Shown here: positions 51,579-60,896 of the stretch, piece after piece
Position numbering within the stretch: the stretch's first letter is position 1
How the letters are laid out: every line of letters begins with the position of its first letter
Origin: Pseudomonas grimontii
Lineage (GTDB): Bacteria > Pseudomonadota > Gammaproteobacteria > Pseudomonadales > Pseudomonadaceae
Length of the DNA: 64,000 bases
Reading direction: 5' to 3'
NCBI RefSeq assembly: GCF_007858185.1
Contig: NZ_VFES01000005.1
Location: forward strand, 62,001-126,000
Notes under the pieces: model-generated
Database searches by the model: none
The model's input: the letters and a program-made list of their open reading frames with translations, nothing else
What the model was told of the DNA's origin: nothing
Made by a program: the position numbers and the translations under genes

Positions 51579-52658
51579 TTATCGAATCTGGGCCATGGTC
51601 GGGTAATCCGTATAACCTCGCTCCTCACCCTGATAGAAGGTGGTCGGGTCTGCGTCATTCAATGCGACACCCTGTTCGAATCGCTCTACCAGATCCGGGT
51701 TGGCTAGGAACGCAGTGCCAAAGGACACCAGATCAGCATTTCCTTCTCTGAGCGACGTTTCTGCGCGTTCCGCGTCATAGCCGCCATTGGCGATGTAGGT
51801 GCCTGCGAAACGACGCTTTAGTTCTCTGAAGTCGAATGAACCCGCACCGACTTCTACTACGTGAATGTAGGCTAGCCCGTAGCGACTGAGCATTTTTGCT
51901 GCATAGTTGAATGTCGCTTGGGGATCGCTGTCGCTCATGGAGAAGTAATTAAAAATCGGCGACAGGCGAACGCCCACGCGGCTAGCACCGAATACTTCGA
52001 TGACCGACTCCACAACCTCCTTAAGAAACCGAGCGCGATTTTCTGCAGAGCCGCCGTATGAATCGGTTCGGGTGTTGGTGCCATCGCGCAGGAACTGATC
52101 GATCAAGTAACCGTTCGCACCATGTATTTCCACACCGTCAAAACCTGCACGCTTCGCGTTTTCAGCACCTTGGCGAAAATCCGCGATCACGCCAGGAATT
52201 TCATGCAGACTCAGAGCCCGTGGTGATTCGTAAGGCTTCAATCCTTCAGGCGTGTAGATCTCGCCATCAGCCTTGATCGCTGAGGGGGCTACCGGCAGCT
52301 GATTATCGATCTGTACTAGAGAGTGTGACAGGCGCCCAACGTGCCAGAGCTGGAGAAATATCCGTCCGCCTTCTGCATGCACGGCGTCGGTCACGTGTTT
52401 CCAGCCGGCGATTTGCTCGTTGGTGAAAATGCCCGGTGTTCTCATATAGCCTTTGCCTTGAGCCGAGACCTGAGAACCCTCAGTAATGATGAGGCCGGCG
52501 CTTGCACGTTGACGGTAATACTCGACCACTGTGGAAGTTGGAACATCGCCTTGGCCCGCCCGGCTTCGCGTCAGAGGCGCCATCACCATATGATTTTTCA
52601 AGGGTAGGTTGGCGATTTGAGCGGGGGACAAAAGAAGGTTGAGATTGCTCGCTGTCAT
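51579..52658 (-). CDS. Old yellow enzyme family NADH:flavin oxidoreductase/alkene reductase
   Basis: The 359-residue FMN TIM-barrel protein of the NemA/XenB type has VMAPLTRSRAGQGDVPT, FLQLWHVGRLSH, DGVEIHGANGYLIDQFLRDGTN (active-site His/Asn pair HGAN), TDSYGGSAENRARF and DLVSFGTAFLANPDLVERF. It reduces activated alkenes, quinones or nitro esters with NAD(P)H. It lies 72 bases downstream of the pirin gene on the same strand; both are divergent from a LysR gene. Confidence 0.92.
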   Translation of the reverse strand: MTASNLNLLLSPAQIANLPLKNHMVMAPLTRSRAGQGDVPTSTVVEYYRQRASAGLIITEGSQVSAQGKGYMRTPGIFTNEQIAGWKHVTDAVHAEGGRIFLQLWHVGRLSHSLVQIDNQLPVAPSAIKADGEIYTPEGLKPYESPRALSLHEIPGVIADFRQGAENAKRAGFDGVEIHGANGYLIDQFLRDGTNTRTDSYGGSAENRARFLKEVVESVIEVFGASRVGVRLSPIFNYFSMSDSDPQATFNYAAKMLSRYGLAYIHVVEVGAGSFDFRELKRRFAGTYIANGGYDAERAETSLREGNADLVSFGTAFLANPDLVERFEQGVALNDADPTTFYQGEERGYTDYPTMAQIR

Positions 52659-52730
52659 GACGTGCCTCAGTATGATTTGGGGTGTTGGATAGTTGTCGTC
52701 GAGATGATTTTCACGCCGGGTTGAGCAGCG

Positions 52731-53570
52731 CTAGTTGAGCCGTCCTTGCTGCCGCAGCCGTGTGCCAATCCGCTGTATTTCCGTTTCGCCCTGTGACAGA
52801 GCTGCCTTGCTCGTGTGAACCGAGTAGTTACCTGTTACCAGGTCGTACGGATGCTTTACCGCCGAGCCCATCACGAAAGAGCAATCGCCTTTCGCGATGA
52901 AGTTGATGCGGTGCTCTGACTCTTCGAACACGGCTAATTCGCCGGCATTGATCAACCCACCTGCGTCCAGACTTCCAGAACTCACAGCGAGCCAAGCAAT
53001 GTTGTGACCGGATGGAGGGGTGTAATGCCAGTGCTCACCGTCTTTTAAACTCACGGCGAGATAGTTCATTTCACTCGGCACTTCAATCAGGCTTTGGGCT
53101 GCCCCGTAACGTCCCAATAGCAAACGCGCGGGGCCCACTTGTGGAACTTGCGACGGATCAAGGTAGGTACTCATCGGGGGAGCGTTTTCAAGCGGCGGCG
53201 GCAATGCCACCCAGAGCTGGAATCCCTGTATTGCGGACTCACTTGCTAGCGTAGCGTCGTGCCACACCCCATTGCCGGCCTGCATCCACTCAACACCACC
53301 CGCGAGCAGTAAACCGGTCGCCCCGGTGGTGTCCTCATAAGAGACATCCCCTTTTGTCATGAAGGTAACCGTTGCGATTCCTGAGTGCGGATGCATGCCG
53401 AAACTCGACTTACCACCACTGGCGTTAAGGCTGAAAATGTCCAGGAAAATAAACGGTTTCAACAGCTCTCCTAGATCACCTGGACTCATAAGCCTCGTTA
53501 TGGGGCCATGTGTGGTTCCTTCAGTACGATGGACAATGGCGCGTGGTCGAACTACTACGGTGGCGGTCAT
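52731..53570 (-). CDS. Pirin-family cupin protein
   Basis: The 279-residue bicupin has pirin motifs PFIFLDIFS, FGMHPHSGIATVTFM (His60, His62) and GGVEWMQAGNGVWHDA (His104). In canonical pirins a Glu two residues after the third His completes the Fe site; here that position is Ala106. Quercetinase or redox-sensor functions are known in the family, but metal binding here may be altered. It is probably co-transcribed with the downstream old yellow enzyme gene, in an electrophile or quinone response unit. Confidence 0.86.
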   Translation of the reverse strand: MTATVVVRPRAIVHRTEGTTHGPITRLMSPGDLGELLKPFIFLDIFSLNASGGKSSFGMHPHSGIATVTFMTKGDVSYEDTTGATGLLLAGGVEWMQAGNGVWHDATLASESAIQGFQLWVALPPPLENAPPMSTYLDPSQVPQVGPARLLLGRYGAAQSLIEVPSEMNYLAVSLKDGEHWHYTPPSGHNIAWLAVSSGSLDAGGLINAGELAVFEESEHRINFIAKGDCSFVMGSAVKHPYDLVTGNYSVHTSKAALSQGETEIQRIGTRLRQQGRLN

Positions 53571-53813
53571 ATGTTTTCTCCAGAATTTGGCGCTCCCTTG
53601 CCGATAGATGAGGTCGTCGAGCGGAGTGCCGGCTGCCAGGACTAGGTGCGTATGAACTCAGTGATGCGGAAAGCCGGGACGGTGAGTCCTTAGGAGATTC
53701 CGGCAACTGAAGGTCAGATGCAGCGATGACTGAAGGATATGCGTCTATCGATTGCTTTATTAGATGGCATAATTGGATTGAACTGATCCATTTTTGGAGT
53801 GGGTGGCAACAAG

Positions 53814-54731
53814 ATGATCGATCTGAATGACATCGCATTGTTTGTAAAAGTGGTGCACAGCGGCAGTTTCGCTGAGGCAGCACGGCAGTTAGGAATGCCC
53901 TCAAACACCTTAAGCCGGCGGGTTCAACAGCTTGAGGCTCAACTGGGTACGAGGCTGCTGCAACGCTCCACGCGTAAGCTCACACTCACCCAGTCTGGTG
54001 AGGCTTTTCACGAGCGATGCTATGGAGCGGTGGAAGGTCTGATTGACGCTGGTGAGCAGCTGATGACAGGGAACCACGAGGCAAGTGGCACCGTGCGGAT
54101 TGCGGCAATGGCTGATTTCTTCGACTTTTTCCCTATGGAGTGGGTGGCCGATTTTCTTGACGCGCATCCGCGGGTACACGTCGACTTTGTCCTGAGTGAT
54201 GCACGCGCCGATTTGATCGCTGATCGTATCGACATAGCGTTTCGAGGTGGAGCGCTGCAGGACTCGGGATATGTCGGTCGCCAGCTCCTTGGCGCTGGTA
54301 ACGAAGGTCTGGTGGCCAGCCCGAATTACCTTACAAAAAGTGGTGTGCCTAACTCGCTTGAAGATCTGGTCAATCATGACTGTGTGAGTTTTGGCCATCC
54401 CAGCGGCGTCACCACCTGGGTTCTCTGCGGGCCAAACGGTGGAGCAGAAGAGGTGCGGGTCACTAGCCGGTTCAATGGGAACACCGCCCAAGCTTTGCGC
54501 AAGGCGACGTTGGCTGGGCTAGGAATTGCTTTACTGCCGCCCGCCATGACTAAGTCTGATCTTCAGACAGGGCGGCTTGTGTCTGTGCTTCCGCAGTACC
54601 ATAGAACCGGATACGGCCTACATGTGCTTTACCCCAGTCGGCAACATTTGCCGCTAGCAGTGTCTGCATTCATTGGGTTAGTTATGGAGAAGCTGGAGGG
54701 TAAAGAATTCCCTGCAACGGCTAGTTCCTGA
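53814..54731 (+). CDS. LysR-family transcription regulator
   Basis: The 305-residue protein has a LysR HTH (IDLNDIALFVKVVHSGSFAEAARQLGMPSNTLSRRVQQLEAQLGTRLLQRSTRKLTLT) and a CrgA-type effector domain (FRGGALQDSGYVGRQLLG, LAGLGIALLPPAM, LYPSRQHLPLAVSAFI). The ATG at 53814 has GGTGG 8 bases upstream; a GTG at 53799 is the alternative. It is divergent from the pirin gene and likely controls the pirin and old yellow enzyme genes. Confidence 0.9.
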   Translation: MIDLNDIALFVKVVHSGSFAEAARQLGMPSNTLSRRVQQLEAQLGTRLLQRSTRKLTLTQSGEAFHERCYGAVEGLIDAGEQLMTGNHEASGTVRIAAMADFFDFFPMEWVADFLDAHPRVHVDFVLSDARADLIADRIDIAFRGGALQDSGYVGRQLLGAGNEGLVASPNYLTKSGVPNSLEDLVNHDCVSFGHPSGVTTWVLCGPNGGAEEVRVTSRFNGNTAQALRKATLAGLGIALLPPAMTKSDLQTGRLVSVLPQYHRTGYGLHVLYPSRQHLPLAVSAFIGLVMEKLEGKEFPATASS

Positions 54732-54913
54732 TCAATGCGGTGTCGTAGTATCGACCAAGTGATTGGGCTCGAAAGGAAGAAAAGGCAGTGAAAAGCGTAT
54801 CTATGGCCGTTCTCAATATTAGTTTGGGCAGCTTTCCCTTGGAATACTTAATTACACGCGACTAAATCCAATATTTGAAGGCATCTCCTTGTCGGAGAGG
54901 AGAGGCGGTTTTT

Positions 54914-55069
54914 ATGTTACTGCCGGAGGAGTTAACGACCGGAGTTATTGAGCTGGTTTATTTATGTATTGCGACAGAAAACCCTTTGTCCACGTATCCG
55001 GGTGTTTTCCAGAACAAATACCGTCAGTGTCAGGCAGCGTTGCTTGATAATGCTAGGGGGCTCCGATAA
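54914..55069 (+). CDS. Small hypothetical protein of 51 residues
   Basis: A short frame with AGAGGAGAGG about 9 bases before the ATG at 54914 encodes a product with a helical N-terminal half (LTTGVIELVYLCIATENPL) and three cysteines. I do not recognise it. An in-frame ATG at 54875 would add 13 residues that look unrelated. It lies between two LysR genes in a 370-bp spacer. The ribosome site and protein-like composition make it a fair candidate. Confidence 0.4.
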   Translation: MLLPEELTTGVIELVYLCIATENPLSTYPGVFQNKYRQCQAALLDNARGLR

Positions 55070-55101
55070 TGATAAAATCTGCTGAGCATCACATCAGTGC
55101 A

Positions 55102-56073
55102 TTATTTATCGGTACGCCGTCGTTGCCGTTCTCTGCGCTCCAAAAGCTCGACAAACGCGCGTACCTTTTCAGGGCGAAAGCGTGCAGCAGGAAATACCGC
55201 GTGAATGCCACCGACGGGTAATTGCCATTGCGGTAATACCTGGACAAGACGCCCCTTAGCAAGGTCGTCGGCTACTGTGTAGTCTGGCATCACTGAAAGA
55301 CCTGCCCCTTGGCGTACCGCTTCTCGCACAGCGAGTGTTGCATCAAGAAATATGGACGCCTGCATGTTCACGGTTTGGTGTTCATTCTTGTTTAAAGTGA
55401 AAGTCCAGCGAAGATGCTCCCGCAAAGCAGTATTTGCCACGAAAGGGAACCTGCTGACCTCTTCAGGACAAGTTAGCACTGCTACCTGGTTTGCCAAGCT
55501 AGGAGGGGCGACAAGTAATTGCTTGAAGGTACCAATTTGCCTAGCTTGCAGACCTGTCTCGGCCAACCAGCCTACTCGGATAGCGAGTTCGATATTGCTC
55601 GACATTAAGTCCAACGTCTGGTCGCTCAGCCTCGCATCAACCTTGCAGAGAGGGTAACGCTGCGTGAACTCAGCAATGGCTGGTACGACAACACCAACGC
55701 CATAGTCGAAGGGCGCGGTAAGGCGTAGGGTGCCGGAAGGGGTCGTGGCGGCTTCCGCCAGTTGGTCGAAGGCGTCTTCTGCGTCAGCCAGGATCAACGC
55801 ACAGCGTAAGTAGAAAGCCTGACCCGTCTCTGTAGTTCTAACGCTGCGAGTCGTACGAACCAGTAGCGACGTCTTGAACTCTTGCTCCAACCGCGAGACT
55901 TGCTGGCTGACAACCGCTTTAGTGATGCCTAGGCGCTCGGCAGCCGCTGTGAATGAGCCTGTCTCTACGACGGAAACAAAATAGGTCAGACGCCTGAGAT
56001 TTCCAAAACTACCCAGCCCTGACTCGCGTTGATTGTATGTTTTTTCCATACACTGCATATATCGTGTACGCAT
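55102..56073 (-). CDS. LysR-family transcription regulator
   Basis: A 323-residue LysR protein: the HTH (NLRRLTYFVSVVETGSFTAAAERLGITKAVVSQQVSRLEQEFKTSLLVRTTRSV) begins about 25 residues in, so the true start may be ATG 56049 (8 codons later) rather than 56073. The effector domain has LTAPFDYGVGVVVPAIAEF and AVREAVRQGAGLSVMPDYTV. It is divergent from the DsbA-like/MBL/NTF2/nitroreductase genes by 54 bases and likely regulates them. Confidence 0.88.
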   Translation of the reverse strand: MRTRYMQCMEKTYNQRESGLGSFGNLRRLTYFVSVVETGSFTAAAERLGITKAVVSQQVSRLEQEFKTSLLVRTTRSVRTTETGQAFYLRCALILADAEDAFDQLAEAATTPSGTLRLTAPFDYGVGVVVPAIAEFTQRYPLCKVDARLSDQTLDLMSSNIELAIRVGWLAETGLQARQIGTFKQLLVAPPSLANQVAVLTCPEEVSRFPFVANTALREHLRWTFTLNKNEHQTVNMQASIFLDATLAVREAVRQGAGLSVMPDYTVADDLAKGRLVQVLPQWQLPVGGIHAVFPAARFRPEKVRAFVELLERRERQRRRTDK

Positions 56074-56127
56074 TTAATAGTCAATCAAGAAGGCTTAGCC
56101 TAGTGAAAACTTTACTAGAGAGTCATC

Positions 56128-56766
56128 ATGAATAAGACCCTTTACTACCTCTATGACCCACTATGCGGTTGGTGTTATGGCTCGATACCAGCACTGTCGG
56201 CACTTATTGGCGTTGGTAGCGCAAGGCTTGAGCTTATGCCTACAGGTTTGTTTTCTGGTGCTGGTGCCAGGCAGATGGACGACGACTTTGCTTCGTACGC
56301 ATGGATGAATGATGAACGCATCGCAAGAGTGACCGGTCAGCAGTTCACAGAAGCTTATCGCTACGGCGTGCTCGCTGACCGTAAACAAATTTTTGATAGC
56401 GGGCCCGCCACCTTGGCTTTAACAGCAGTGGCGAATACTGTCCCGGGCAAAGAATACGCAGCGCTCAAGGCGATCCAGCATGCTCGCTATGTGGACGGTA
56501 GTGATGTCACCTCGGAGCCGGTATTGGTTGGCGTGCTGAAAGCGCTTGGCCTTGATGAGGCTGCGAATTTGGTTGCACGTTCCGATAGCGACATCGTCAG
56601 CACTAACGCTAAGCGCATCACCCATGCGCAGGAGTTGATGCGCAATTTTGGCGCGGGTGGCGTGCCGACTCTGATTTTGGAGTCCGGCGGATCGAGTTCG
56701 CTTTTGGTCACTCATACGCTGTTTTCCGATCCTGATGATCTTTGTCGTCAGATCGAAGCGGCTTGA
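56128..56766 (+). CDS. DsbA/FrnE-like thioredoxin-fold oxidoreductase
   Basis: The 212-residue protein opens with YYLYDPLCGWCYGSIPAL, a CGWC active site (Cys13, Cys16) at the end of the first strand. A helical insertion follows, then the cis-Pro loop GAGGVPTLIL near 175. There is no signal peptide, so it is cytoplasmic like FrnE and 2-hydroxychromene-carboxylate isomerase relatives. It is first in a probable operon controlled by the divergent LysR. The gap to the next gene is 63 bases. Confidence 0.85.
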   Translation: MNKTLYYLYDPLCGWCYGSIPALSALIGVGSARLELMPTGLFSGAGARQMDDDFASYAWMNDERIARVTGQQFTEAYRYGVLADRKQIFDSGPATLALTAVANTVPGKEYAALKAIQHARYVDGSDVTSEPVLVGVLKALGLDEAANLVARSDSDIVSTNAKRITHAQELMRNFGAGGVPTLILESGGSSSLLVTHTLFSDPDDLCRQIEAA

Positions 56767-56829
56767 GTAGCGAAATAAGACATTCCTGGTAGTTACCTGG
56801 CAGTACAAGCGTTTAACTGGGGAAATTTC

Positions 56830-57726
56830 ATGGCAACACGACGTACATTTATCAAAGCGGTCGCCGCAGCGGGCGCTGCAACGACCATTCTAGGCCATAG
56901 AGCTTGGGCGGCACCGGCCAAACTGACCTTGCAGTCTTTTCCTGCTGGTGAGCACGGTTTTTTCCGCGCGCCGGTCTTGATATCGGGAGGGCGTGAAGCC
57001 GTTTTAATCGATGGTGGTTTTACTCTGTCTGATGGTAGATCCGTCGCCGAAGCCATTAAGCGCAGTGGCAAGCAACTGACCCACATTTACATTAGCCAGA
57101 GCGATCCTGACTATTACTTTGGGCTTGCCCCCATCAAAGCAGCGTTTCCGAGTGCTGAGGTAATAGCTTCTTCTGCCACTGTGGCGGCGATCAAAGCCAA
57201 TGTCGAAAAGAAGTTGGCTACTTGGAGCCCACAACTGAAAGACAACGGCCCCCAAACACTGGCGGACATCGTGATGCCTAAAGCATTCGAAAGTCGGGCT
57301 ATATCGGTTGAAGGGCAAGATATCGAGATCATCGACGCAACCGGCTTGGCTAATCGTCGCTACCTTAGGGTGCCGTCTCTGAATGCCATTGTTGGCGGGG
57401 TATTGGTGTTCGCTGGCGTTCACGTGTGGACTGCCGACACTTCCGGCGCCGAAGGTCGTGCTGCGTGGGTGCGCAATCTTGAAGCGATGATTGCGTTAAA
57501 GCCCTCAATAGTAGTTCCTGGTCATATGGCATCGACAGCGGCTACAGACATATCGGCTGTTAAATACACTCGCGACTACCTGATTGCATTCGAGCAAGAG
57601 CTTGGCAAAGCAACTGACAGCGCTGCGCTGATCACAGCAATGACCAAACGATACCCTGATGCTGGAATGGGGATCGCACTGCAAATCGGCGCTAAAGTCG
57701 CTAAAAATGAAATGAAGTGGGGATAA
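56830..57726 (+). CDS. Tat-exported metallo-beta-lactamase-fold protein with altered metal motif
   Basis: The 298-residue protein has a twin-arginine signal (TRRTFIK at 3-9, Ala-rich core, cleavage near RAWA/AP at 27-28) and an MBL fold: GGREAVLIDGGFTLSDGRS, a motif-2 region HIYISQSDPDYYFGL, then VVPGHM. The relevant MBL subgroup has H-x-D-x-D-H in motif 2; here it reads Gln90-x-Asp92-x-Asp94-Tyr95, so two ligands are replaced. It may bind one metal or none. Its export contrasts with its cytoplasmic operon partners. GGGGAAA precedes the ATG. Confidence 0.82.
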   Translation: MATRRTFIKAVAAAGAATTILGHRAWAAPAKLTLQSFPAGEHGFFRAPVLISGGREAVLIDGGFTLSDGRSVAEAIKRSGKQLTHIYISQSDPDYYFGLAPIKAAFPSAEVIASSATVAAIKANVEKKLATWSPQLKDNGPQTLADIVMPKAFESRAISVEGQDIEIIDATGLANRRYLRVPSLNAIVGGVLVFAGVHVWTADTSGAEGRAAWVRNLEAMIALKPSIVVPGHMASTAATDISAVKYTRDYLIAFEQELGKATDSAALITAMTKRYPDAGMGIALQIGAKVAKNEMKWG

Positions 57727-57731
57727 GCCAC

Positions 57732-58121
57732 ATGACTACCAATCTGGATATTATCCGCGAAACCTATGAAGGCGCGTCTGAGGAAAACGGCAAACATCTG
57801 CTCGCCGCTCTTGCTCCGAACGCTAAATGGACTGAAGCCGCTGGCTTCCCTTATGCCGGTACCTACACGGGGCCGACGGAAATCTTTGCGAAGGTTTTTC
57901 AGCGGTTAGCGACGGAGTGGAAAGACTATAAGGCCACAGTCCACACGTATTTGGAAGACGGTGAGCGGGTTGCCGCATTCGGAGTTTACTCTGGCATTTA
58001 TCTGAAGACCGGAAAGGCAATGAGCGCAACATTCGCCCATCTTTATCTGCTCAAGGACGGCAAGATTGTCAGCATGGAGCAGTTCGTCGACAGTGCCATT
58101 GTGCAAGGCGCGATGGTGTAA
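57732..58121 (+). CDS. NTF2/SnoaL-like (ketosteroid-isomerase-related) protein
   Basis: This 129-residue single-domain NTF2 fold protein opens with NLDIIRETYEGASEENGKHLLAALAPNAKWTEAAGFPYAGTYTGPTEIF and carries ERVAAFGVYSGIYLKTGKAMSATFAHLYLLKDGKIVSMEQFVD, typical of SnoaL-like proteins in Pseudomonas stress operons. It starts 5 bases after the MBL gene with GGGGAT before the ATG, so the two are tightly coupled. Its catalytic role is unknown. Confidence 0.83.
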   Translation: MTTNLDIIRETYEGASEENGKHLLAALAPNAKWTEAAGFPYAGTYTGPTEIFAKVFQRLATEWKDYKATVHTYLEDGERVAAFGVYSGIYLKTGKAMSATFAHLYLLKDGKIVSMEQFVDSAIVQGAMV

Positions 58122-58203
58122 GCATAACGTCGCCTGACGTCCAATATATGGACGTTACACGTATCCAAATACTTCAAATTTCCTCGTCACAGGAATATTA
58201 ATA

Positions 58204-58803
58204 ATGCACAAAAACACGCTCACTACGTCAGTGGACGCGCTCAATATCGCCTTGGTACAAGCACGTAGTTTCAATACCTTCACTGATCAGCCCGTCAGTG
58301 ATGAGCTGCTTAGCCGTCTTCAAGCAGCAGCACAGCAGGGGCCAACATCCATGAACTGCCAGCCGGCCCGCTTCTTGTTTTTACGCAGTAACGAGGCCAA
58401 GGCCCGTTTGATACCTGCGCTTGCACCCGGCAACGTCGAAAAGACCAAGAACGCCCCAATTACAGTGATCGTGGCGTCAGACACGTGTTTCTTCGAGCAC
58501 TTGCCAACCCAATTCAAAGCCTACGATGCAAAGCCTATCTTCGAGGCCAACGCTGACCTAGCTGCCGCGACGGCCTTTCGCAACAGTAGCTTGCAAGGTG
58601 CCTATCTGATCATCGCGGCTCGTTTGCTTGGATTGGACGTAGGCCCCATGAGCGGCTTTGATGTGGCGAAGGTGAACTCTGAGTTTTTTCCCGATGGGCG
58701 TTACCAAGCCAACTTCCTTATAAACCTTGGGTACGGCGATCCCGCTGGCAACCATCCTCAAGGCCCGCGCCTGCCATTTGAAGCTGTCGCTCAGCTTTTG
58801 TGA
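58204..58803 (+). CDS. RutE/HadB-like nitroreductase family protein
   Basis: The 199-residue FMN nitroreductase fold protein has ALVQARSFNTFTDQPVSDELL at the N terminus, GPTSMNCQPARFLFL (FMN binding), AFRNSSLQGAYLIIAARLLGLDVGPMSGFD and FLINLGYGDPAGNHPQGPRLPF. These fit the RutE/HadB group, where RutE reduces malonic semialdehyde to 3-hydroxypropionate. AGGA precedes the ATG at about 10 bases. It is 82 bases after the NTF2 gene and may be the last gene of the operon. Confidence 0.87.
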   Translation: MHKNTLTTSVDALNIALVQARSFNTFTDQPVSDELLSRLQAAAQQGPTSMNCQPARFLFLRSNEAKARLIPALAPGNVEKTKNAPITVIVASDTCFFEHLPTQFKAYDAKPIFEANADLAAATAFRNSSLQGAYLIIAARLLGLDVGPMSGFDVAKVNSEFFPDGRYQANFLINLGYGDPAGNHPQGPRLPFEAVAQLL

Positions 58804-58957
58804 AAAGTGACGCAGCGTAAGCGCGATGATCGTATGCGAGAAAAATTACCCCCGCAGTCCACTTTGGAAGACGGTCGCGCAAAAGGTGGGCGTCATCTGC
58901 CTCCTCTAACCATACTGAGCCTTACGCATACTCAGACGCAGCGCAAAAAGTTAATGA
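58804..58957. other. Junction between the catabolic region and island debris
   Basis: No gene is supported. Downstream of it an open frame starts without a start codon, so a recombination or deletion endpoint probably lies close to 58,960. Confidence 0.4.
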
Positions 58958-60549
58958 GCCTGTTTCAACGCTAGGGACACGGGGGACGCTGGTGGCGTTT
59001 TTGAAGGAAGCGAGGCCCGTCAGTCCCTCGTCAAAGCAATCGTCGACAACCTGCCGGAATCCGACTTCAAGACCCTGGCCGGTGATTGCTCGACGGATCT
59101 GGTGCCTACAATCGATGGGCTGGAAGATGCTTCACGACTGATGCCAGGATTAGAGAGCAATTTGGGAGCCTGGGCGTGGCTCAGGGCGTACCCAGTCCAG
59201 TTTGCCTCACTGGGCCATACGATGAGTCTCGCAGACCTCGAAAGGCTGATCGACTGGGGCTGCATCAAGATCAACCTGCCTATGCTATCGCTGATATGCG
59301 CGAAGTCAGAAGCTGGACAGGATTCTAAAGACGCCAAATCCGAACCTGCAGATGTGGGCATCGTGTCCTTGCGCAGGCTGCAGGCTTTGGGCATCAATGG
59401 GCTCGGTAATTATCTGCTCTCTCACGCCGATGAGCTCGGTAGCGCATTGCTAGATCAGTCTGCTGTCCTGGATGAATCAAGCGACTCCTTGACCAGCTTA
59501 CTAGCAGAAGTGGACGCAGATCACGATCTGACAAATAGACTCTTCGATCACACGACCTGTGACCTACACACACTCACTGACGCCCCGAGATATCTTTGGG
59601 CAAAGGCACTTGAGAGTGATCGCCTGGTGGCCAAAGCTGACGCAGTGTGGATTTTTTTGAGAAAGTCGTTGGGCCAGAAGGCAACGTCTCGGACGAAGAA
59701 ATCGGATCGGAACCCACAGCGGTATTCACCGGCTTCATCGCTCGGAATGCTTCGTCTCTCAAGGGCACGCTGTGGCAGTCAACGAGCGCAGACTGGTCGC
59801 TGCAACAGTATCTTCTGAGCTCCACCGGTATCAGTAATGACGTGCTCCAGGTATTGCTCGATGGCGTCGTGCTTCAAGACCTAGCAATGATAAAAACTGC
59901 GCTACCTGAGGGTCGCTGGGGCATGCTGGTAGCCTCATCATTTTTGCCATACAGCTCAGAAGTCAGGGAGATCGTACTGAATACTTGCCCACACCTCGAA
60001 GGCAAGTACCTGGTTGAACGGTGGGATCTAGCAAAAGCAGAGATCGATATCAGCTCGCTCCAGCTTGACACGATGCTCACGCTGAGCAAAAGCAAAGCGC
60101 TGTCACTCACACAGAAAATTCAGATGTGGTCAGGGCTTAGCCTGGAGACGATTGAAAGCAAACCGGAAGCGATTCCAGAGCTCGGCCGTGTATCGATGCT
60201 GGCCAATCAAGCCGGTGCAAGGCTTGCTGATTCGCTGATGCCTGTGCTGCAACATCTGGTTCGCAACGCGAGCCTCACCCCGGAGCAGCGCTCTGAAATG
60301 CTGACACAATGTCTTCCCGGGATGAAGTGGCCGGACATTGCTGCAGCTCTAGGGTTGCTCGACGATGAGGACTTCAAAACGGTGAGCGCGAAGGTCAAGA
60401 AGATCCAGGTGAGAAACACCGAGTCAAACCGGAGGTTGGTCAACGCGATGAAATCTGAAGGGTACTTGGCAACGGTGACTACTGAGAACGACGTCATCAT
60501 CGCAACCACCAGGCCCTCGTCAATGACATCTGAGAACGGATGGCTCTAG
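58958..60549 (+). pseudogene. C-terminal remnant of a large protein, 5'-truncated and frameshifted
   Basis: An open frame without a start codon runs from 58958, through an internal GTG at 59102, to a run of seven Ts (59652-59658). There the coding potential moves to the next frame and continues to TAG 60547-60549; eight Ts would join them into about 530 residues. The product is helical (DFKTLAGDCSTDLVPTIDGLED, LGAWAWLRAYPVQFASLG, DWGCIKINLPMLSLIC). It resembles my recollection of the C-terminal region of YobI-like P-loop NTPases of over 1000 residues, but this is weak. The N-terminal part is absent, so it is a decayed gene. Confidence 0.6.
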
Positions 60550-60896
60550 TCTGAGCGCTGAAGGTAGCAGCTTAGCGACCACCGTAGAGCGCCAGATAGG
60601 GCTTGATGCTGACCGCATGGGAGTAACCTGACCCTCGCACATGATTTCTCTAGCTGCTCGTAAGAACAGCATGGGCGAGGGGAGTGCAGACGTGAAGCAT
60701 GGGGCTGTTCTTGTGCCAGCAGGCGGGCGATGCTGGAGCTGTAGCGTGGATACAAACCAATACGATAGGCCCCTCAGCCTGGACGCCCTAGGACTGTATC
60801 TCCCGGGATAGTCTGAGCGCGTTAGGGCTCGCTTAGCATCCATGGCAGGCCCGAACCACCATCGGCATATGCTGCGGGTGGCTCAGGCTTCACTAG
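60550..60896. other. 347-bp stretch without a supported gene
   Basis: Short frames occur on both strands but none has a start with a ribosome site and protein-like composition. It separates the decayed gene from the convergent hypothetical gene. Confidence 0.4.
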
